Shown: positions 22,601 through 34,021 of the stretch, piece by piece
Position numbering within the stretch: the first letter of the stretch is position 1
Layout of the letters: each line of letters starts with the position of its first letter
DNA from: Nymphaea colorata
Taxonomy: Eukaryota > Streptophyta > Magnoliopsida > Nymphaeales > Nymphaeaceae
NCBI RefSeq assembly: GCF_008831285.2
Contig: NC_045146.1
Location: 6,150,972 to 6,214,971, forward strand
Length of the DNA: 64,000 nt
Direction: 5' to 3'
Notes under the pieces: model-generated
The model's database searches: none
What the model was told of the DNA's origin: nothing
Seen by the model: the letters and a program-made list of their open reading frames with translations, nothing else
Made by a program: the position numbers and the translations under genes

Positions 22601-23437
22601 CAACATATTACTGACAGTAAAAAGAGCAACCATTAGTAATAATTAAATTATATCAACGAAACATAGAAGGTGCCAGTAAATAGGGCTTTTCATTGATGGA
22701 AGAAAATCTCATCATAAATACTGCTTTTTTGCTGATGGGCAAGAAGTAACTGTCAGTATTGAGAAAATGATATTGATGGTTAGCTGTCTCCATCAGTAAT
22801 ATTAACCATCACAGACATTTTCAGATACCATCAGTATTGGTGGCATTATTACTAACAGTCTTCATTGGCTGTCAGTATTGATCTAACCAATAGTGATGGT
22901 AAAGGAAGCCTGTCAGTGTTACTTGACGAAATATCAACGCTATTGGAGGACCATAAGTGTTATCCACCTTTTATTGACGGACTCTGCTCCGTCAGTACTA
23001 AATAAAGATTAACTGATAGTTTATTCATCTTGTCAGCAAAAGTTAACCCATATTTCCCCCTGCTGGCCCTCTTCTCACCCCCTTTCGGCTCGTTCTTCTT
23101 CCATTTCACTACCAATACTAACGATGACACTGCTACGCACCAGCGACCAACTTGCCCACCGGCAACCGACCTGCCCACCAACGACCAATCAACCCAATAG
23201 CGACCGACCTGACCACCGAGTTCCCTCCACCGGCCATCTCCTCCCCTCCCCCCCCCCGCCCGCCCCTTCCTCCTCTTCTTTATCCTCCTTCTTCTTCCCT
23301 TTCGCCACCAGTATTAATGAAGACACATCTGTTCACTGACAACCGACTTGCCCACCAGCAACCAATCGCTGCTCCAAAGATCGCTTAGTGAAGGGACCTT
23401 CCTACACAAATCCAAACTCATTTTCAGAAGATGATCC
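22601..23437. other. CACTA left subterminal and leader region
   Basis: Subterminal YRTCAGTA repeats run to about 22995. Then follows a C-rich stretch with repeated CGACC(A/T)ACTTGCCCACC-like units (about 23140-23380). No gene is seen; short proline-rich frames here are compositional. Confidence 0.55.
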
Positions 23438-23754
23438 TGTGAAAAAAGAAAGAGACGAGACGAGCGCTGAATGAGATCAAGGAGAGAAAGAAACTAGTTG
23501 GGCGCAGAGAAAAGGGAAATGAAGAGAAAGAGAAGAGACGAGAGGAAGAGAATAGTATATTTCTTTTGATTGATCTTTCACACTTATATACAAAAAATTT
23601 GTCCACGATTTCAACAACCTTTGGCTCATCTTATCCCACAACTTTCGAGTTCATCCAATGCTCTCTTCACGCAAGTTCATCCAAATGAAATGCTTATCGT
23701 TAAGATAAGCAGCAAGTAAGGAGGAGATGGGATAAGGAAAATCTTTTTTTAACA
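23438..23754 (-). repeat. 3' LTR of the nested copia
   Basis: On the minus strand it starts TGTTAAAAAAAG and ends TTTTTTCACA. A GAGGGGGAG purine tract lies just inside it at about 23755-23765. Confidence 0.95.
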
Positions 23755-24240
23755 CTCCCCCTCAAACTGAGCATAGAGATTTCTTAAGCTAATTTTGGAT
23801 AGAAGATAATTAAATGATTCCTTGCCTAAAGCCTTAGTGAACAAGTCTGCCAGCTGATCTTTGCTCTTAATGTAACTGGTTCTCACTAGACCTTGATTTA
23901 TTTTTTCTCGCACCACATGGCAGTCTAAATCTATATACTTGGTACGTTCATGAAAAACTGGATTGGCTGCAATATGCATGGCAGCCTGATTGTCGCAATA
24001 TAGATTTGCCGATTGTGAATGTCTCACGCCAACCTCCATCAACAAGAACTTTAACCAAGTCACTTCACATACTGCATTTGCCATTGCCCTATATTTTGCT
24101 TCTGCAGAGGAGCGAGATACTGTGGGCTGTTTTTTTGTCTTCCATGAAATTAGAGAATCACCAAGGAGAACACAGTAACCAGTTACTGACCTTCGCGTTT
24201 CATGATACGCCGCCCAATCAGAGTCACATAATACACTCAT
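23749..24240 (-). pseudogene. Copia RNase H domain
   Basis: The 163-codon frame holds a complete copia RNase H: CDSDWAAYHETRRS, the second acidic site in SSAEAKYRA, LYCDNQAAMHIA and DLDCHVVREKI, so all four acidic residues are retained. It ends EGEC-stop with the stop in the LTR. Its start overlaps the upstream RT frame by four bases (TTCAAATGAGTG), where one base has been lost, so RT and RNase H are no longer in one frame. Confidence 0.9.
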
Positions 24241-25445
24241 TTGAAATTGGTTTGTTTACTAAGTAGAATGCCTTGTCCTGGCTTCAACTTGATATACTTG
24301 ACCACTCTTAATGCAACTTGAAGATGTATCTCACGTGGTGTTTGCATGAAGCGACTTAACAAGTGAACTGCAAATTGAATATCGGGCCTTGTTATACTTA
24401 AATAGATTAGCCGTCCTACCAATCTTCTATACATAGTCAGGTCTCTTAGCAACCGACTTTGTGTGGAGTCGAGTCTGTGCTTTTGTTCCATTGGAAATTG
24501 TACTGGCTTGGCACCCAACATACCTGTTTCACTTATAATGTTGAGAGCATACTTTTGCTGTGAAACATAAATTCCTGTGCTTGAGCAGGCAATTTTTAGA
24601 CCCAAAAAATATTTAAGAGTACCAAGATCTTTCATATGAAATTTCTGACATAAAAACTGCTTAAATTTGTCAATCTGCTCCTTGGTGTTGCCCGTAATAA
24701 TAAGGTCGTCCATATAAACAAGAACAACAACAAAAAGTTGACCTTGTTTGTAAGTGAGCAATGTATGATCAACCTTTGATGGACTGAATCCAAACTCCAC
24801 CAGTGCCAACGATAACTTGTGAATCCAATTTCGAGGAGACTGTTTGAGACCATAGAGAGATTTATGTAATTTATATACTAGATTCTCCCCCTTACGGTCA
24901 TATCCTAGCGGAACTTGCATGTAGACTTCTTCAAGTAAATCACCATGAAGAAAGGCATTATTCATGTCCATTTGGTATAGTAACCAATCATTCGCCTTAG
25001 CGACTAAAAGTAAAGCTCGAACAGTTACCATTTTTGCAACTGGTGCAAATGTCTCATTGTAGTTGAGTCCTTCCTGTTGGGAATAGCCTTTGGCAACCAG
25101 TCGTGCATTGTATCGCTCAATAGTATCGTCTGATCTGAACTTGATTTTGAAACCCACAGGCTTAACTCCTTCTGGCAAGGTGGTCATCGTCCAAGTGTTG
25201 TTTTCCTTTAGTGCACTAATTTTTGAGTTCATTGCCTCTCGCCGCTCCCTATGTCCAACTGCCTCTTCAAAGGTTTTCGGTTCAGATGTGGAGACTATGG
25301 CTGCTAAGAAACAAGAGTGTTGAGGAGAGAAACGAGAAAGTGAAATAAAGTTAGAAAGAGGATACCTGGTGCCTTTCATTTCACTGGACGTCGAGATACC
25401 ATTGATCGAGGGAGCCGAAATAAGAGAGCAATAGAAATCCCGCAT
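24237..25445 (-). pseudogene. Copia reverse transcriptase
   Basis: The 402-codon uninterrupted frame covers the whole copia RT. It shows NTWTMTTLPEGVKPVGFK, RYNARLVAKGYSQQEGLNY, ETFAPVAKMVTVRALL, MDMNNAFLHGDLLEEVYMQ, the KSLYGLKQSPRNW motif, an intact YMDD catalytic site (VLVYMDDLIITGN), and the thumb/connection LIYLSITRPDI. The first 60 residues or so are the variable linker after integrase, reached through a frameshift at about 25480. The enzyme would be severed from both integrase and RNase H. RT itself appears well conserved. Confidence 0.93.
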
Positions 25446-25480
25446 CCAAGTAACTGGCCATTTTGGACGAGTGGATCTTC

Positions 25481-26418
25481 TTAACGATTCGGTGGGCTCA
25501 GGTTCAGCAATGGAGCTTGAAACTCAGGTAATGGGTCATGATCAGCAGACACATTTGATGGGTTAGGATTTGGTTCAGGTATAGGTGTATTTGGGCTGCT
25601 GTTATCATGAATAACATTATCCAAGGGACTAACTTCGTCAACTTGGGTAATTGGCAAAGGCAATACGGGCAAACTTTCATTCTCTCTTTCTTGCTGAAAG
25701 GGCAAAATATTTTCATAGAAAATGAAATCTCGACTAGTAAAAAACTTTTTGCTTTCTAGATCATATACTTTGTATGCTTTCTGTCCTTTAGAGTAACCAA
25801 GAAATATGCAATTACGAGCTCTAAAATAAAATTTATCTCTATTGTGGTGATTGTTTGTAGCATAACAAAGTAATCCAAAAATACGCAAATGCTTGAAGTT
25901 TGATTTTTTGTTAAACAATTTTTTAAGTGGTGACTTTTCTTTCAAAACTGGAGTTGGGATGTGGTTGATTAGGTAAGCTGCTGTTAAAACACACTCTCCC
26001 CAAAAACGTTTTGGTAAATTTGCATCAAAACGCAATGCTCTAGCAATTTCTAAAAGATGTCGATGTTTTCGCTCTATTACTCCATTCTGTTGTGGAGTAG
26101 CGACACAACTGTGTTGTTGTAAAGTACCTTGCATTTGAAAAAAATATTTTATCTCATATGAAAAAAATTCAGACCCATTATCTGAGCGCACATTATTAAT
26201 ACAGGCTCCAAACTGATTTTTAATCATGGCAAATTTTGATGAAATGTTTCATGTTTATGTCTCATTAGAAAAACCCATGTAGATCTCATATAGTCATCAA
26301 CTATACTTAAAAAATAATGTGCTCCAGTAAGAGTGGACTGAGTATACAGTCCCCAAATATCACAGTGTATTAATTCAAAAGGCTTTGATGTTTCAATACT
26401 ACTTAAATCAAACTTCAA
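25481..26418 (-). pseudogene. Copia integrase, frameshifted
   Basis: Two frames, 26224-26418 and 25481-26227, form the DDE integrase core. The first Asp is in HCDIWG, the second in RSDNGSEFF and the Glu in NGVIERKHRH, so the catalytic triad is present. A one-base deletion at about 26226 separates the first frame from the second. The C-terminal GKQKAYKVYDLESKKF-like region (KGQKAYKVYDLESKKFF) and a Pro-rich linker follow. The N-terminal zinc-binding residues lie just upstream (CCDTCHRAKQ, about 26430-26460), beyond an in-frame TAA at about 26464. Confidence 0.9.
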
Positions 26419-26658
26419 GCAAGTTTGTTTTGCGCGATGACAAGTATCACAACAAATTTATTTATTCAAATCACAATTCAAACCTATATAAGAATCAACA
26501 AGATTAAGATGAGAAAGAGAAAGATGACTGAACCGCCTATGCCAGAGATCTTGGGAAGAGGACACAGTAAAGCAGCTTATGGATGAAGTTACTAAATCGA
26601 GTTCATATATGCGTTCTCTTTCTTTACCCAGACCAATCGTCGTCCTCGACGCCAGGTC

Positions 26659-27294
26659 CTACAAGACACAATGGGTAGGAAAGAAAGTTACGGAAGAGTT
26701 TAGTGCTTTGGTCAATTGACTCACAGAGAGTAGGTTCACTTTGAAAGAGGGAATATGCAAGGAATTTTCAAGAGTGAAAGGTGGTACTTTAACATCACTA
26801 GATTGATCAACAGTTATTGTATGTCTATTAGGCAAGTTTATAGGTACTTGGCAATTTGTTGGTTTTTGAAATAGAGAGCTATCGGCATAAATGTGTCGAC
26901 TTGCTCTAGAATCAATAATCCAAGGAAGATGGGATGAACGTATATTACCTTCGAAATTGATAGAGGCAGACAGAGTTTTAACAAGTGATAAGAGCTTATG
27001 ATACTCATCCATAGTGAATGAAGGTACAACTTCCTTGGAAGATTGATTGTTATTGCCAGAAAAACTAGTACCATCACTTGCTTGGAGATCCACCGACCTT
27101 TGATTATGAATGGTCGTTGCAAATTGTGGTGGCCGAAAATTCATGTTTGACACCGGTGCGTGACACCAGTCAGTTCTGATTACATCCCCGGTCGAGCAGA
27201 GTTGCCGCCAAGCGAAGAAAAAAGAGGGCGAAAAAAAGAAACTTGAAACAGAGAGAGGAGCGACTCCTTCTCGGTTGCACAAGGCATGCAGCAA
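26659..27294 (-). pseudogene. Copia protease with a novel N-terminal stretch
   Basis: The frame is open over 211 codons without an ATG at its start. About 50 residues of unrecognised sequence (CSTGDVIRTDWCHAPV) come first. They are followed by a gag-tail-like linker (SFTMDEYHKLLSLVKTL) and the aspartic protease. The catalytic motif reads WIIDSRASRH where D-S/T-G-A is expected, so the Gly is changed to Arg and activity is doubtful. LHIPSFKVNLLSVSQL confirms the copia protease/GAG-pre-integrase boundary. It ends at a TAG (26659) inside that boundary. The zinc knuckle and the main body of gag are missing. Confidence 0.85.
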
Positions 27295-28374
27295 CTAAAA
27301 TAGGCTTTACGCCTGGCCTTTGGCACTCTCTTCACTTTCGGCAGATATGAAACAGATTTAGCTCAACTGCAGGTTCCTTGGCACTCTCTTCACTTTCGGT
27401 AGATATGAAACAGATTTAGCTCAACAGCAGGTTCTCTCAACCCTTCACCGAGTTGCAAACTTAGGCAGTCGTGTTTGCACACCACCGAGGAGGAAGGAAA
27501 TCCGTCGGTATTCAGCACACCCGGACAGCTTCCTCCCTCATGAACGGCCACTGACATGAGCTTCCAGCTGAGTCCTCTTCTTGGTCGCACCTCAGCTCAC
27601 AACAGAACACGAGATCATAATCTTTATAAAAACAGGAAGTGAGTGAAATCAGCAAGCTTCTGCACTTCACCGAATTTCAATTGGACCCCTATTTCTGTGT
27701 TGAATTAGGGGGAGCAATCGCAGGATTGGTGCCAGTGAACACCTCTTCAACCAGTTACCGAATCTGCTACAGGCGATATCAGCAGCTCCTGCTATCAACC
27801 AGCTCCATCTCCTCTCCAATCAGTTCTGCCAATCTGTGTTACAGAAAGGGGCGCGAGCAAGGATCCCCCTTGAAGGTCTGGTTCCAGCTACAACAGGATA
27901 GTGCTCCGCTCGCAGAATTGTGTAAAATCATGGGAAGCTCCAAAAATCACAAAAATCGCTCAGGAGGCAGCTAACACCATCAGAATTGGATGCCCAACAG
28001 CTCGCCTCGAAATGAGCTCCCCAGCAAGAATGCGTGAAGGATCTTTGGCCGTTGGGAACAGTCTCCGACAGGGCTCCTTGAAGAACAGAGTTCTTCCTCC
28101 TCGCCCAAATCGATCTCCAAATGGAAGCAGATTGGATTAACAGAAAACCAATTCAGAAGTAGACAATAAGAGCATGTCTTAACGTATCAACAGAGAGGGT
28201 TTTTGCCACAATTTGCTGTGCGAATTCGGGGATGCTTCGAGGCTCTGCCTCGTTCAGATTTTCTGGCAACTTTGCAGCAAGAGGTTGTGCTCAGGAGGAA
28301 GTGCTGCTCGCAGAAAATCCGTCAGACCTTCGATTGGGCTGAAAACGGCCAGGACTCTTACATCGACGATGAGT
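27295..28374 (-). other. Long non-gag leader of the nested copia
   Basis: This 1.1-kb stretch lies between the primer site and the protease frame, where copia gag is normally encoded. I find no gag motif on the minus strand in any frame. A 58-bp unit containing GGCACTCTCTTCACTTTCGG is tandemly duplicated at 27321-27378 and 27379-27434. The longest frame is on the opposite (plus) strand (27639-27974, 111 codons) and has no recognised domain. The sequence is more GC-rich than its surroundings. It may be a replaced or captured segment. Confidence 0.6.
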
Positions 28375-28387
28375 GGCTCTGATACCA
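28375..28387 (-). other. Primer-binding site of the nested copia
   Basis: Reads TGGTATCAGAGCC on the minus strand and directly abuts the 5' LTR, matching the initiator tRNA-Met type site. Confidence 0.9.
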
Positions 28388-28704
28388 TGTGAAAAAAGAA
28401 AGAGACGAGACGAGCGCTGAATGAGATCAAGGAGAGAAAGAAACTAGTTGGGCGCAGAGAAAAGGGAAATGAAGAGAAAGAGAAGAGACGAGAGGAAGAG
28501 AATAGTATATTTCTTTTGATTGATCTTTCACACTTATATACAAAAAATTTGTACACGATTTCAACAACCTTTGGCTCATCTTATCCCACAACTTTCGAGT
28601 TCATCCAATGCTCTCTTCACGCAAGTTCATCCAAATGAAATGCTTATCGTTAAGATAAGCAGCAAATAAGGAGGAGATGAGATAAGGAAAATCTTTTTTT
28701 AACA
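28388..28704 (-). repeat. 5' LTR of the nested copia
   Basis: Identical to the 3' copy except for three substitutions (one near GT(A/C)CACG and two near AGCAGCAA(A/G)TAAGG). A TATATAAG at 28533-28540 on the minus strand is the probable core promoter. Confidence 0.95.
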
Positions 28705-28709
28705 GATCC

Positions 28710-31095
28710 TTCCAAGGCCCCAACTTTCCCAATTTCATTTTCAATATCTCAACATGCTGATAAGTAATAATAACCTGAAAAAATCTCATTTTCTATGTAA
28801 TTGTGGTCTGCATATTCATTGAAGTAGTTTACTTGATTATTTTCAGAAAATCTTTCTTGTTATTGTCAGGTTGTTAAATTTAATAGTCTTGGATTCTTAC
28901 GAATGAGAATGTTCTCTAAAATCCATTTGAGATCTTATGTATGTATGGACTGTCCACAGCGAACATGAATTAATAGGTCCAGCTTGTCACTTGGTAAGAT
29001 CAGTTAAAACTGGAATCCAACCTACCGATCAAACCATACTACAAGCTCAAAGGCCAAATGAAAGAATCAGGCTCCTTTTGAGTGTGATACCTACAAACTA
29101 TTTGCATGTTCTTGTTATTATATAATGCTAGCCCTTCTATGATCTACCCTTTACATCATAGGAGTCCTTTTGATAGTGGGGTTCACGTTAATGGCAGCAA
29201 GCCATGAAATATTGAAAGGACTCACGATCTCCAGATCTTCTGAGTAGAAGCCCCTGTCCACTAGAAGCTTGTACATAGCCGAGGTGATCTTATGTAAACA
29301 TCTGATGTAATTTAGATGTTTAGAGTATGACCTATGTAAATCTATTGTAAATCAGATATTTACATTAATGGATGTCCAATACGTACAAGTAATTACCAAA
29401 TATAGTGAATATTATAGCAGCAAAATAAACCAGACTATGGAACAACAACCATTCGTACTTTACCAAATCTCGGACAAGAATTTATATGTATGTGATTTAG
29501 ATGTTGTCAGCCTTTCCATGCCTAAAGAAGATATGGGTACAACTAAGAAAGATGGGTGCCGACAGTTCATACGTTTTTTCTATGAAAAAATTATATCCAT
29601 AATTCATAAATTGATTATAACATGAGAGAATCTTTTCCCTTCCATCCTCCAATACTCGCTAGCCTACTTATTTGGGTTTGCTAGTTGCTTTTCTTTATTT
29701 ATTATTGATCCACATGGCTATATGACAGTATCCTCTTGGCATAAGCAAAGGCAATCATCAATTTTTTCATATGAAAATGCTAAAAGAATAATCACCATGT
29801 ACATCAAAATTGTTTGGTGCTTTGAGCAAGTGAATGGGAAATATGAATGAGTTGGTGTGTCCTACTGTACAGTTTACTTTATTGTTGCAATTAATGACTA
29901 TCATGGAGTAAATTATGGTCAAGTATATTGTTAATTGGGTGTGAAACAAATCCATTGTAAGCATCTCATGTGCGTTTTCTACTAGTTTTTTCAATTGAAA
30001 AATGAAAAACAACTTGGTTCCCTCCCTCCTTCGGTATTCATTGTTTCCTTTTATTTTGAACCAATCAATCTTCTCACATGTATCAAAGCCAGCCATCAAT
30101 TGGGGCCATGGCTGCTGAAGGGACCAAAATACTTGGTAAACCTGGACAAAACAAGTTATATTTTCATTAAGCAAATCCTAAGTGGTGATAACTCTCATTG
30201 CTAAAAGTATGATGAGATTTTCTTGGCAGATCAATTCAACTTAGGAGAAAGCAGTAGTGGTGCATTCATGTAGATACTAAAGTCTCTTCTCACAAGGAAC
30301 TTTCATTAATTTACAGTAATTAAATTGTGTCTAAACTGTGGCTATAGATTGGTTTGAGTTATCTAATGGTTTCTTTCAAACCAATGAACCTTAGCATCAT
30401 GATTTATCATTCTTGATTGATCTTTCTTGCTGAATATCCTAAATGATCACAGTTGTCCTCTTGTTTGCACACAAGTAATCATGGTTCAACCCACATCTAG
30501 AGATCAGGACATAACCATCTCAACATATCTAGTACATTACTGGCTCTTCTGCTTCTAATGAATGCTTATAATCGTAGGCATTGTTAGACAGGTATCTAAA
30601 TTAGTATTGAGCTTGCTTAGTAGCATGATATTGCATTTCCTTTCTTTAATGTAAGTACAGATCTCATAGTGGTATTTTTCTTTTCCCGAGATGTTGGCTG
30701 CACATAAATGAAATTGAATCATGTAATCTGTTCTATTATGTGTTTCTTTAGTGTCATCAAGAGAAATTGGAATCTCATCCTTTTGTTGAAATTTTAAGAA
30801 GGTTGAGAAAGGTTTTGATAAAAGTACATGTGGACAAATAATTCTGACATTGCAAAACCTCCTTTCACTTGTATGGATTTACTTCCAATGGGTTTGTTTT
30901 TTTGTGATTATCTTGTACACTATTGGTATTATTAATTTACATCGATTTATGTCAGTTATACAATATCATCATCTTTTTAGGTGCAATTATCATTTAACCT
31001 TGAGCTTGTCTTGATGTTTCATCTTTGATTACTTAGATTTATGCTGTAATAATATGGAACATTGAAGTTGGGTCACGAAGAGAAGAGATAATATA
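28710..31095. other. CACTA interior without recognised gene
   Basis: AT-rich DNA between the copia insertion and the TNP2 remnant. Short open frames on both strands (29368-29625 plus, 29767-30174 minus) lack domains. It may be the leader and introns of the transposase gene. Confidence 0.4.
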
Positions 31096-31732
31096 GAATA
31101 TTTGAATGGTGTAGACAACTTCTTTGATTTTGCGATAGCTAATAACGCCATTGTCAATGGTAAAATGAGATGTCCATGTGTCAAATGAAATAGTTTTAGG
31201 TCTCATAATGTGATTGATGCAATAGATCATATTGTTTGCCATGGATTTGTTCAGTCATATGTTCAGTGACATTATCATGGAAAATCGGTTTTGCCACATA
31301 TGCAAGAAGGTAACCAACCCTCCACATGCACTTTGAAGATATGCACAAAATGTTTGATGATGGTTTTCACATGCATGAAGATGGAACGACTTCAACTTAG
31401 CCTGTCAACCATGTTATTCAAGAAGGGGAAGACAATGACATGTACGAAAGACTAAGTCAAGACGTGAGGAGGAACTTTATCTAGGCTGCAGTAGACGTAC
31501 AAAAATGAATTTTTTATCACAAGCACAATAAGTTTTTTATGTAGAAGACCTGATAGAAAGTGATTGGCATATTGTTGTTAAAACACGACATAGAGATATA
31601 TATGACATCTTAAGAAAAGAAATAGTTGGCAATAATAATGATTGTAGCATTGATTTAGACTTGTATAATGTGTCAGATGCTGATATTGATCATGTGAATG
31701 ATATTGTGACTTGGGTTAGAGATGATGTATAG
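31096..31732 (+). pseudogene. CACTA TNP2-like transposase remnant
   Basis: At 31096-31290 the translation reads EYLNGVDNFFDFAIANN, KMRCPCVK-stop-N and HNVIDAIDHIVCHGFVQSY followed by HYHGK. This is the transposase-associated domain at the N-terminus of plant TNP2 (TNPD) proteins, including its CPC motif. Two stops replace the next Cys and a Trp. At about 31537-31732 a second piece (YVEDLIESDWHIVVKTRHR, DIVTWVRDDV-stop) matches the C-terminal DUF4216-type region. The entire catalytic transposase body between them is deleted, so about 640 bp remain of a gene normally several kb long. It sits between the subterminal repeats and upstream of the TNPA-like gene, the normal CACTA order. Confidence 0.7.
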
Positions 31733-31924
31733 GACATCATCGCTAATCAATCTACCACTGATAGTTGGTATGCATCGACAATGTAGATATCTCTTTTATA
31801 TTAGTTATATATTTTTTGTTATTTGAGATTGATAAACGATGCCATTTTTTGCATTGTTATAACATTCATGATATATATAATCCTTTTATATTTTTTCTTA
31901 CCTGACAATATGTTCTTTTGTTAG

Positions 31925-33523
31925 ATGACTTCCCAGCAACAATATACACTACCAACATATCAAAGCATGTTAGGTGACACGTGGGATAACACTTGTTCCG
32001 GTATTATTATTCCTCAATCACTGACTTTGTTCCTTAATTCATAGCATATTCATTGACTTTGTTCATATTGATATGTTTGTAGTACCTACACTGAGAAACA
32101 CTTGGCGATTGATGTGAGCTCTTGCCACTACAAACTTGAGACATGAGTAAAAACATAATGTACGTGTGAACACACTTGAACAGCCAATCGGTAGTTAAGC
32201 ACAATTTTTGATACATATATTGGAACACAGGCATGAGACCTAAATTGCACATCATTGATTTTCCACAAATGGTCATAATTGCCCAATTCATTTAAAGTAG
32301 ATGCTTAGAACCGTGTGCAGGTTACTACTGTTGCTTTTTTTTTTTTTAATTTCAAGATTTGATGTTACATGCTATTTTTCACAGTCATGCCTTGTTTTAC
32401 GCATTCAAAACAAGAGAAATTTGAAGTTCTTAACGAGCATAAGCTGGTCATATAGAAGTGGGCACTACAAGAGTATGCATGCCTTTTCAGATCATAGATG
32501 TATGGTTTGAGGAAAGTACACAAACAATTTAAAACTTTTGAAGCTCATAAAACTCTAATTGTCATGTACAAGATTCCAAATGATTAGTTGGAACCTGTGG
32601 TGAAACATTTTGATGAAGACAAACAAAAGGTAGGAATTTAGTGATAATTCAGTAGGATTTAATTTGTACTACAAATCTTATTATAAGTCAATGTTAGAGT
32701 CTGTATGCTTAATTTTTTAAGGGAAGTTAGTAAAAAAAATACTCAAAACCATGCACATCTAAAGTAGCAATGCACCATAGGTACACAAAGCTTTGCATGA
32801 ATTAAAGCAAAGAAAGTGAATTATGATTTGACATTTGCATCCGTTTATATTTATATACTGACATGCTTTTTCATGAATTTTATATTGTACATCCTATAAC
32901 TAAATTATGATTTGGCATTTATTTGAATTCATATTTACAATTTGGAGATGATGGACTTGAGCTTTCACGTGCAAAAGTTTTTATTACTACTCGAAACAAC
33001 ACTAATATGCAAACTACTCTAACCCAAAAACAATTGGCGTTATAGTAAGAGTTATATACAATTGTTATTCACACAAGACTAGTTGTGTTATTGTACACTA
33101 ACTTTGTTTGTATGTTATACATTAGGAAAAGTTAAAGGAAAAAATGGCTACTTTGTCATAGGGAGCATCTTATTCACCTGATTTGCTCTCTCAAGTGATG
33201 GAAGAAGATAGTCATGGTTGAGCATGTAGAGTGGGAATAATAGGTGTGAAACCTTCACAATTTTCTACTAAAAGTAGAAGGGTGAACTAGCTGCACAAAA
33301 TGCAGCATTAAAAGAATAAGTTAATACTTTACAAGGAAAGTTAGTTGTACTTGAGGAGAAATGCATAGGATATGATGAGCTCAAACAAACATTTGCTAGA
33401 GTACCTGACCTCGAGACAGCCTGTGCTAGAGTACCTGAGCTAAAGGCCAAATGTTCAAGAGTGGATATGCTTAAAGAACGTATAAATCAAATCCTGGCTT
33501 CACTTTTGAGATCATGCAGTTAA
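31925..33523 (+). pseudogene. CACTA TNPA-like (Ptta/En/Spm family) remnant
   Basis: An ATG at 31925 starts MTSQQQYTLPTYQSMLG. After heavily decayed or intronic sequence, the region from 33130 reads EKLKEKMATLS-stop-GASYSPDLLSQVMEE and then RVGIIGVKPSQ, resembling the SQV-G-RVRG motif of plant TNPA-like proteins. A C-terminal coiled-coil stretch (33286-33523) with LQGKLVVLEEKC, LETACARVPELK and VDMLKERINQIL ends in TAA. At least three stops interrupt it. In active elements this second product binds subterminal repeats, and those repeats are present at both ends here. The middle could not be assigned exon by exon. Confidence 0.5.
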
Positions 33524-34009
33524 GTTTGAATATCTATGTTTATTTGTTTCTTTCGTTTCTCGTAACAAGTTTCACTTCTTGAAAGCATTTTACTAACGGT
33601 ACCAAACCATCATTAAAACATTAATTACTGAGATACATGCATGTTAGTAAACTTATACTTTTTACAGACGTTTAGAGATAACGTCAGTATAAATAATATA
33701 GTGACGACAATTACCCATTGGTAAATTTGAGCATCCATCCCGTCAGTAAAGAATGGCTATTTTACCATCTTCTTCTTCTCGTCGTTGTAGTAAAATTATA
33801 CTGACAGAAAGGAAAACAGTAACGTTCGTCTGTTTGACCATCGGCTCTTTTCTATCGCTATAGTTGGATTTTATTGATGACTTATTCTGTCGTCAGTAAG
33901 CACTTCACTGATAGACTCTACACTGATGGATTGCCATATTTGTCAGTGACACTTATACCGGTGACTTTCATCCTATACTAATGTGTTCTGCCCGTCAGTA
34001 AAACTCATC

Positions 34010-34021
34010 TTTTTTGTAGTG
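34010..34021 (+). repeat. CACTA right terminal inverted repeat
   Basis: TTTTTTGTAGTG, the reverse complement of CACTACAAAAAA, preceded by CCGTCAGTA subterminal motifs down to about 33685. Confidence 0.85.

Larger units (their letters stand above)
23438..28704 (-). mobile_element. Full-length but coding-dead Ty1/copia element
   Basis: The element is 5267 bp long with two 317-bp LTRs and a perfect GATCC duplication (23433-23437 and 28705-28709). The LTRs differ at only 3 of 317 positions, so insertion was recent. On the minus strand the order is 5' LTR, primer site TGGTATCAGAGCC, a 1.1-kb leader, protease, integrase, reverse transcriptase, RNase H, polypurine tract, 3' LTR. This protease-INT-RT-RNase H order defines copia. 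No gag homology was found in the leader, where gag should be. Pol carries at least three frameshifts and two stops. The element must have depended on another copy for mobility. Confidence 0.95.
22588..34021 (+). mobile_element. Defective CACTA (En/Spm) transposon with nested copia
   Basis: The left end is CACTACAAAAATACAAC and the right end, read inward, is CACTACAAAAAAGATGAG. Both subterminal regions are packed with the same motif family (CTGTCAGTA, CCATCAGTA, CCGTCAGTA), about nine copies on the left (22605-22995) and eight on the right (33685-33998). This is the classic CACTA architecture. Between them, on the plus strand, are a TNP2-like remnant and a TNPA-like remnant in the expected order. 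A 5.27-kb copia has inserted at 23438, so the element itself was about 6.2 kb. The 3-bp flanks do not match (CAT on the left, TCT on the right), so either the flanks have mutated or the two ends come from related copies. It is inactive because both genes are broken. Confidence 0.8.

Noticed and set aside
29767-30174. 135-codon minus-strand frame inside the CACTA element
   Set aside because: Irregular composition, no domain, and opposite orientation to the CACTA genes.
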